DNA of 64,000 nt, from assembly GCA_039820545.1 (NCBI GenBank), contig JBCBPW010000017.1:1-64000 (forward strand). Reading direction: 5' to 3'. The first letter of the stretch is position 1; every line of letters starts with the position of its first letter. Source of the DNA: JALEFZ01 sp039820545. Lineage in GTDB: Bacteria > Bacteroidota > Bacteroidia > J057. The translations under genes were made by a program, and so were the position numbers. The notes beneath the pieces are model-generated. The model searched no databases. It was not told the DNA's origin and worked only from the letters and a program-made list of their open reading frames with translations. Shown here piece by piece: positions 61,630 to 64,000 of this stretch.

Positions 61630-63300
61630 ATGGCTACGCTCACGCAGACAAAAGAGGACTTGATTACTTCTATCAGTAAGTTTTACCAGTGGGAGAAGGC
61701 CCTGCCTAATAAAGTCTATCTCCACCAGCCTATCAGTGGACATTGGCACACATGGACTTTTGCCGAATCTGGACAGGAAATCCGTAAAATCGCTCAATAT
61801 CTCAAGGAGAGTTATGCTCCAGGGACCAAGATCGCGGTCATGTCACGTAACTGTGCACACTGGCTGATGACGGACTTGGCAATCACGATGGCAGATTGTA
61901 TCTCTGTTCCCATCTATCCCAATGTCAATAGAGATACCGTCAGCTATGTCTTGGAACATAGTGAAGCACAAATGCTATTTGTCGGAAAACTCCTCCCCAA
62001 CGACTGGAAGGAAATGCGTAACGGTATTCCAGCAGATATGCCTTGTGTCAGCTTTGGGATGTATGGACTCGATGCCGACTATAAGACTTGGGACTCCGTA
62101 TGCCAAGAAACAGAACCACTACAAGGTGAACCTACACCTCCTATCAAGGATAAATTGACGATCATCTATACCTCTGGTACGACAGGTCGTCCCAAGGGTG
62201 TGGTATTGACACATGAGTCGCTCTCATTCTCCATCGCCCAGTTCCATAAAGTATTTAATCTAGTAGCCTCAGATAGATTTTTCTCTTATCTGCCTCTTTC
62301 CCACATTGCTGAGCGGATGTTGATCAGTCAGGGTTCCCTTGTAGGTGGATCAGATGTATTCTTTGCTGAGTCTTTGGATACCTTCGCCGACAATCTGAAG
62401 CACGCAAGGCCTACCATCTTCTTGGCTGTGCCACGAATCTGGACAAAGTTCCAAATGGGTGTCTTGACTAAGTTTCCACCTTCTCGCTTGAAGATGATCC
62501 TGTCTATCCCGATCATCAATGGCATCATCAAAAAGAAAATTCAGGAAGCCTTAGGATTGGATCAAGCCCGAGTCATCCTGACAGGTGCTGCTCCTATGTC
62601 TGCTTCTTTGATGAACTGGTATGATAAGCTTAACATCAACATCCACGAGGTATATGGCATGACAGAAAACTGTGCCCTATCTCACGCAAACCGTCCAGGA
62701 GAAAAGAAAGCGGGAACTGTCGGAAAGGTGATGTATGGAGTAGAAATGAAGTTGACAGAAGAGGGTGAGATCTGTACCAAATCAGTCGCCAATCTTCAGG
62801 AATACTACAAAATGCCTGAAAAGACAGCTGAGACTATTAAGGATGGATGGCTGCATACAGGAGACAAAGGTGTCATTGATTCTGATGGTTTCGTACGTAT
62901 CACAGGCCGAGTCAAAGACCTCTTTAAGACGTCAAAGGCCAAATATGTTGCGCCCAACCCTATCGAGATGAAACTCAGTAAGAATCCTATCATCGAGCAA
63001 GTCTGTGTAGTAGGAAATGGAATTCCCCAGCCACTGGCACTTGTGGTCCTTTCAGAGAATGGACGTGAGATGGGTCGTGAAGAAGCGAAGGAGAGTTTGG
63101 CTGAAACACTCAAAGAGCTCAATCCTAAGCTAGAACACCACGAGCAACTACAAAAAATTGTGGTCATGCCCGAAGAGTGGACGGTAGAAAATAATCTGCT
63201 GACACCCACACTGAAGATCAAGCGTAATGAAATCGACGGTCAGTTCGAGAGCAACTACGAAAAGTGGTATGAAGGGGGGAAAGGGGTGATTTTTGCCTAA
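61630..63300 (+). CDS. Long-chain fatty acid-CoA ligase (AMP-forming)
   Basis: The 556-residue protein belongs to the AMP-binding superfamily, activating fatty acids to acyl-CoA. The P-loop TIIYTSGTTGRPKGV at about 177-191, the YGMTENCA block and the TGDKGVIDSDGFVRITGR region are clear. The C-terminal domain is slightly short, ending KWYEGGKGVIFA, with SKAKYVAPN as part of the linker. Length is a little below the 590-600 usual for bacterial long-chain enzymes. A perfect palindrome follows as terminator. Physiological substrate length is unknown. Confidence 0.92.
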   Translation: MATLTQTKEDLITSISKFYQWEKALPNKVYLHQPISGHWHTWTFAESGQEIRKIAQYLKESYAPGTKIAVMSRNCAHWLMTDLAITMADCISVPIYPNVNRDTVSYVLEHSEAQMLFVGKLLPNDWKEMRNGIPADMPCVSFGMYGLDADYKTWDSVCQETEPLQGEPTPPIKDKLTIIYTSGTTGRPKGVVLTHESLSFSIAQFHKVFNLVASDRFFSYLPLSHIAERMLISQGSLVGGSDVFFAESLDTFADNLKHARPTIFLAVPRIWTKFQMGVLTKFPPSRLKMILSIPIINGIIKKKIQEALGLDQARVILTGAAPMSASLMNWYDKLNINIHEVYGMTENCALSHANRPGEKKAGTVGKVMYGVEMKLTEEGEICTKSVANLQEYYKMPEKTAETIKDGWLHTGDKGVIDSDGFVRITGRVKDLFKTSKAKYVAPNPIEMKLSKNPIIEQVCVVGNGIPQPLALVVLSENGREMGREEAKESLAETLKELNPKLEHHEQLQKIVVMPEEWTVENNLLTPTLKIKRNEIDGQFESNYEKWYEGGKGVIFA

Positions 63301-63341
63301 TTCGGAATCATTAGATTGACCTCAAATCGAAGGCATATATA

Positions 63342-63380
63342 GAAACGCCAATCGTCAGCTGACGATTGGCGTTTCGCTTT
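63342..63380 (+). terminator. Terminator with a 34-base perfect palindrome
   Basis: The 34 bases 63342-63375 are a perfect palindrome with arms of 17 bases and centre CAG|CTG, followed by GCTTTT. As RNA the stem would have a short loop. It ends the acyl-CoA ligase gene and might also serve the convergent LruC-domain gene, though no U-tract is seen on that side. Confidence 0.75.
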
Positions 63381-63514
63381 TATAAGAGAGGTATCTTAGT
63401 CCTCTTCAAGATTGTACCTCGCATATATTTCAGCTTCAGTTACAACCTGAAAGGGGTCAGTTTTACTTCTGGACGCTGGGGTGCCCCCAAATCCTACAAG
63501 ATTGAATCTCTCCC

Positions 63515-64000
63515 TTACCTGATATACAAATCGCTTGTGTTGCGGTGGCCGATACGGTCCAGATACCAAGCTGCACGCAGCGACCCACCTGATTCGGCCC
63601 ATTCCTGGAAATGGGTGTAGCATTGAAGGACGCGTTTCTTCTCCTGCGGATACGTCCAAGTCTCTGCGAAATTCAACGCCCAAGGCAGTCCTTCTGCTGT
63701 CTGATAAAACACCGTATTCTGATCTGTTGCGTCGTCTCCTGTACCGAAGTAGCTTGTATTGGCGAGTGCCGTAGGCTGCTGTCCAGGAAGGTGTACCTCG
63801 TATCCACGTCCACGTCCCGTGAAAATGAAAGGATTCTGACCTGCTGAGACCAGATCTCTCAGTAGTACAGGCGTACTCAATGTCACCGTCACAGACAGTG
63901 TCTCAGGTTGGACATACTCTGCCGAAGTCTGGGTATTGACAAAAGTGGTCACATCAGGATTGCGTAGGATGCCATAGCCGTCGTCAAAGACAATGATCAC
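63515..64000 (-). CDS. LruC-domain protein, C-terminal part (cut by window edge)
   Basis: Only the last 161 residues lie in the window; the gene continues past 64000. The end matches the LruC domain of Bacteroidota surface proteins: NPFIFTGRGRGYEVHLPG, a T-A-L-A-N segment, GLPWALNFAETWTYPQEKK and the late QEWAESGGSLRAAWYLD block. The domain is predicted to be beta-rich and surface-exposed. No sorting domain is present after it. Function is unknown. Confidence 0.8.
   Translation of the reverse strand: MIIVFDDGYGILRNPDVTTFVNTQTSAEYVQPETLSVTVTLSTPVLLRDLVSAGQNPFIFTGRGRGYEVHLPGQQPTALANTSYFGTGDDATDQNTVFYQTAEGLPWALNFAETWTYPQEKKRVLQCYTHFQEWAESGGSLRAAWYLDRIGHRNTSDLYIR

Noticed and set aside
63396..63683. 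A 95-codon open frame on the minus strand overlapping the LruC-domain gene end
   Set aside because: It begins inside the LruC coding region in another frame, has no recognisable domain, and the LruC frame itself ends naturally at 63515.
1..64000. tRNA, rRNA, insertion sequences, prophage and toxin-antitoxin pairs
   Set aside because: Reading both strands showed no T-loop-like tRNA signature in the gaps, no transposase or integrase gene, and no paired toxin/antitoxin genes.

Overview
The window comes from a member of the Bacteroidota, probably a marine or free-living Cytophagia-like lineage. Four secreted proteins end in the C-terminal sorting domain used by the type IX secretion system (T9SS). 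Start codons lack Shine-Dalgarno sequences, candidate promoters resemble the TTG / TAnnTTTG pattern, and DUF3127, Omp28-like and LruC-domain proteins are typical of the phylum. No rRNA, tRNA, insertion sequence, prophage or CRISPR array was found. The genus cannot be named from sequence reading alone.

Positions 1-34800 are dominated by cell-surface glycan genes. A minus-strand run of about 20 tightly packed genes extends from a winged-helix/nucleotidyltransferase-like regulator at 27934 down to an AlgD-like sugar-nucleotide dehydrogenase at 1252. In transcription order it holds the regulator, a giant repetitive T9SS cargo protein, an ABC exporter and a family 2 glycosyltransferase. A nonulosonate-type module follows: acetyltransferase, SpsF-like nucleotidyltransferase, class III aminotransferase, SDR and NeuB-family synthase. 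Next come an AlgI-like MBOAT with an SGNH partner, a DUF4910 peptidase-like protein and an orphan glycosyltransferase-like protein. The run ends with a WlbA/WlbB/WlbC-type set for a 2,3-diacetamido uronic acid, two more glycosyltransferases, a LamG-like secreted protein and the dehydrogenase.

A divergent plus-strand set at 28128-30904 encodes KdsA, an unusual fructose-6-phosphate-aldolase/transaldolase domain fused to CBS domains, and a KdsC-like phosphatase. It converges on a minus-strand set at 30918-34784 encoding a CBS-nucleotidyltransferase (PtmE-like), LegB-like dehydratase, LegC-like aminotransferase and WbpD-like acetyltransferase. Together these look like several rare-sugar supply routes feeding one surface polymer or glycan, which may include the sugar that anchors T9SS cargo.

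From 35 kb onward the genes are mostly housekeeping or general. They include a TetR regulator, a LAS-type peptidase-like protein, a LytTR response regulator, an AmpG-like transporter and an amidohydrolase lipoprotein. A phosphatase/WD40/DivIVA operon, free-methionine sulfoxide reductase, IspH, Cmk and QueD follow. Then come a triple-PDZ T9SS protein, a TlpA-like thioredoxin, two further T9SS cargo proteins, XseA/XseB, a DUF3127 protein with an SSB-like tail and a CheY-like regulator. The end holds RecQ, alkaline phosphatase, GlnS, an acyl-CoA ligase and the C-terminal part of a LruC-domain protein cut by the window edge.

The most interesting points are the aldolase-CBS fusion between kdsA and a kdsC-like gene, the mixed nonulosonate module with a class III aminotransferase, and the diacetamido-uronate genes beside a giant T9SS cargo gene. 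A terminator-like hairpin abutting the xseA start codon and the SSB-like acidic tail on the DUF3127 protein also deserve checking.
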